Positions 62,086 to 64,000 of a stretch of DNA of 64,000 nucleotides are shown one piece after another. The DNA lies in contig NZ_AUIN01000014.1 of NCBI RefSeq assembly GCF_000423725.1, forward strand, positions 62,001 to 126,000, read 5' to 3'. This stretch comes from Streptococcus devriesei DSM 19639. GTDB lineage: Bacteria; Bacillota; Bacilli; Lactobacillales; Streptococcaceae. Under the pieces are notes generated by a model, which saw nothing but the letters and a program-made list of their open reading frames with translations, was not told the DNA's origin and made no database searches. Position 1 is the stretch's first letter; each line of letters starts with the position of its first letter. The position numbers and the translations under genes were made by a program.

Positions 62086-63117
62086 ATGGCAGATAAAAAT
62101 AGGACATTTGTGCTCGTTGGTGCAGGAAGCGCCAGTGCACAGGAAAAAATTGAAAAGCCGGCCTTGTCTTTCCTGCAGGATGCTTGGCGGCGTTTAAAGA
62201 AAAATAAATTAGCGGTTGTTTCGCTCTGGTTTTTAACCCTGCTTATCACGTTTTCACTGCTGTCTCCTTTATTTGTAACACAAAAGGATGCTAATAGTTT
62301 TGATTCGGATAAGGTTTCCACTTATGGCAATTTACCGCCTAACAGCGGTTTAGGCATTCCCGGATGGAACGGAGTGTTCAAGATGCCGGGTTCAAGTGCT
62401 GCTTCCAATGTTTATGAGGATCAGTCGGTTCCTGAAGGGCAGCATTTCTTATTAGGGACTGACAGCTTAGGACGCAGTCTTGGGAAACGGATTATCGTTG
62501 GTATTCGCATTTCGCTGTTAGTTGCAGTTGCGGCAACCTGCATCGACTTGCTTATCGGTGTTGTTTACGGTCTGACTTCCGGCTATATCGGAGGGATGGT
62601 TGATACAATCATGCAGCGGATTATTGAGATTATCTCATCTGTTCCCAATCTGATCATTGTTACCATGCTGGGGCTATTACTGGGTAACGGTATATTGTCT
62701 ATTATCCTCTCTATTGCCTTGACCGGCTGGACATCAATGGCCAGACAGGTCAGAAATATGACGCTGTCCTATAAGGAAAGGGATTTTGTTTTAGCGGCAA
62801 GGACCTTAGGAGAAAGCGGTCCTAAGATAGCCTTTAAGCACATCCTGCCAAATATTTCTGGGGTTATTATTGTTCAGATTATGATGACCATTCCTTCTGC
62901 AATCATGTATGAAGCGATTCTTTCAGCTATCAATCTGGGGGTAAAACCGCCAACTTCTTCTCTGGGATCTCTTATTTCGGATGCTCAGGAAAACTTGCAG
63001 TATTACCCTTATCAGATTATTTTACCGGCTCTTGCTCTGGTGCTTATTTCTTTAGCATTTATTTTGCTGGGTGATGGGTTGCGTGACGCATTTGATCCAA
63101 AATCAGATCAGGACTAA
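62086..63117 (+). CDS. oppC: Oligopeptide ABC transporter permease OppC
   Basis: A 343-residue permease pairing with OppB. A soluble N-terminus leads into KKNKLAVVSLWFLTLLITFS, the family first helix. LGTDSLGRSLGKRIIVGIRISLL is the OppC signature, and the ATPase docking loop is KERDFVLAARTLGESGPKIAFKHILPN. The ATG at 62086 follows AAGGAGA; the longer frame starts inside oppB. The external domain between the first two helices is larger than in OppB, as usual. Confidence 0.95.
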   Translation: MADKNRTFVLVGAGSASAQEKIEKPALSFLQDAWRRLKKNKLAVVSLWFLTLLITFSLLSPLFVTQKDANSFDSDKVSTYGNLPPNSGLGIPGWNGVFKMPGSSAASNVYEDQSVPEGQHFLLGTDSLGRSLGKRIIVGIRISLLVAVAATCIDLLIGVVYGLTSGYIGGMVDTIMQRIIEIISSVPNLIIVTMLGLLLGNGILSIILSIALTGWTSMARQVRNMTLSYKERDFVLAARTLGESGPKIAFKHILPNISGVIIVQIMMTIPSAIMYEAILSAINLGVKPPTSSLGSLISDAQENLQYYPYQIILPALALVLISLAFILLGDGLRDAFDPKSDQD

Positions 63118-63127
63118 GGAGGACAAT

Positions 63128-64000
63128 ATGAGTAAAGAAAAAATTTTACAGGTCAATAACCTCCATGTCAACTTCCACACCTATGCCGGAGAGGTTAAGG
63201 CTATCCGCGATGTCAGTTTTGATTTGGAAAAAGGAGAAACCCTTGCTATCGTGGGGGAATCCGGCTCCGGTAAATCTGTAACAACACGCACCTTGATGGG
63301 GCTTTCGGCTAAGAATGCTGAAATCTCAGGGGATATTGAATTTAAAGGGCGCAACCTGCTTGATTTAAAAGAAGAGGACTGGGTTACTATTCGCGGCAAT
63401 GATATTGCGATGATTTTTCAGGATCCGATGACCAGTTTAGATCCAACTATGAAAATCGGTCTGCAAATTGCTGAACCTATCATCAAGCATGAAAAGCTGA
63501 GTAAAAAAGAAGCTTTGGCGCGTGCTTTGGATATCATGAAAAAAGTCGGGATTCCTAATGCTGAGGAACACATCAATGATTATCCTCACCAATGGTCGGG
63601 AGGCATGCGTCAGCGTGCAGTGATTGCCATTGCCTTGGCAACCAATCCGGAAATTCTGATTGCCGATGAACCAACCACAGCTCTTGATGTTACGATTCAG
63701 GCACAAATTCTTCACTTGATGAAAGAAATTCAAAAGAGCACAGATTCTTCCATTATTTTTATTACGCATGATTTAGGTGTAGTAGCCGGTATGGCTGACC
63801 GTGTTGCCGTTATGTATGCCGGGAAAATTGTCGAATACGGGACGGTTGATGAGGTTTTCTATAACCCGCAGCATCCTTATACCTGGGGACTTTTAAACTC
63901 CATGCCAACAACCAGTACAGCAGCCGGGAGCCTGCAATCAATTCCCGGAACTCCGCCTGATCTGCTGCATCCTCCAAAAGGTGATGCTTTTGCTCCGAGA
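63128..64000 (+). CDS. oppD: Oligopeptide ABC transporter ATPase OppD, 5' part
   Basis: The first 291 codons of the OppD ATPase, cut by the window end. Walker A is AIVGESGSGKSVTTRT, the signature is QWSGGMRQRAVIA, and Walker B is EILIADEPTTALDVTIQAQI with the H-loop IFITHDLGVVAG. The visible end (PEYGTVDEVFYNPQHPYTWG-like region, then SIPGTPPDLLHPPKGDAFAP) is the peptide-transporter C-terminal domain that normally holds an Fe-S or structural Cys motif just downstream. AAGGAGG lies eight bases before the ATG. OppF should follow outside the window. Confidence 0.95.
   Translation, partial: MSKEKILQVNNLHVNFHTYAGEVKAIRDVSFDLEKGETLAIVGESGSGKSVTTRTLMGLSAKNAEISGDIEFKGRNLLDLKEEDWVTIRGNDIAMIFQDPMTSLDPTMKIGLQIAEPIIKHEKLSKKEALARALDIMKKVGIPNAEEHINDYPHQWSGGMRQRAVIAIALATNPEILIADEPTTALDVTIQAQILHLMKEIQKSTDSSIIFITHDLGVVAGMADRVAVMYAGKIVEYGTVDEVFYNPQHPYTWGLLNSMPTTSTAAGSLQSIPGTPPDLLHPPKGDAFAPR

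Overview
The window looks like chromosomal DNA of a Streptococcus close to the mutans group. The evidence is the family content and local gene order: a SloC/SloR-type metal uptake and regulator pair, a CIRCE-controlled hrcA-grpE-dnaK-dnaJ cluster, trigger factor, rpoE-pyrG with a CTP attenuator, ilvBNCA with a CodY box, uppP-mecA-rgpG, sufCDSUB and an opp operon. Codon use and promoters (TTGACA / TATAAT, frequent TGn extended -10) are those of a moderately low-GC Gram-positive. I see no transposase, prophage, CRISPR array or rRNA. The species cannot be fixed from the sequence alone.

Layout: 1-1435 end of a manganese/iron lipoprotein gene and its DtxR-type regulator; 1610-2296 a LexA-like (S24) repressor; 2540-6271 an ACT protein, a UPF0210 protein, a histidine phosphatase and two cell-wall hydrolases; 6530-12250 the class I heat-shock operon, which carries two large, highly folded intergenic elements; 12378-14968 truA, a ThiD-type kinase, an ECF transporter S component and a UPF0340 protein; 14969-16876 mscS and a formate channel on the minus strand; 17113-22958 tig, a HAD phosphatase, rpoE, pyrG, tRNA-Leu(AAG) and fba; 23150-24618 tRNA-Thr(CGT) and an unrecognised membrane protein; 24784-27097 rpmB, a Gls24-family protein and a FakA-type kinase; 27301-29401 an MFS exporter convergent with an Rgg regulator; 29619-34667 branched-chain amino acid synthesis; 34731-35618 an SPFH protein; 35742-38276 an ABC-2 exporter operon ending in its probable TetR regulator; 38518-41564 a VanZ-like protein and a glutamine-type ABC importer; 41710-46478 a DUF2207 protein, uppP, mecA and rgpG; 46553-51716 the SUF Fe-S machinery; 51996-56803 an accessory tricarboxylate-type operon (PrpD-like dehydratase, PrpF-like isomerase, CitMHS transporter) convergent with a LysR regulator; 56944-59090 a lipoprotein and a D,D-carboxypeptidase; 59410-64000 oppABC and the start of oppD.

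Most of the window is housekeeping. The two observations I rate highest are (i) the two structured elements after grpE and after dnaK. They share short sequence blocks and the same succession of helices, while most paired bases differ between them, which is the pattern of a conserved structured RNA. (ii) The PrpD/PrpF/CitMHS operon, with a cre-like site and a palindrome over its promoter, which may handle citrate or trans-aconitate. Also notable are a probably leaderless truA transcript, a terminator built from the two stop-codon regions of convergent genes, and a third complex hairpin element between ilvC and ilvA.
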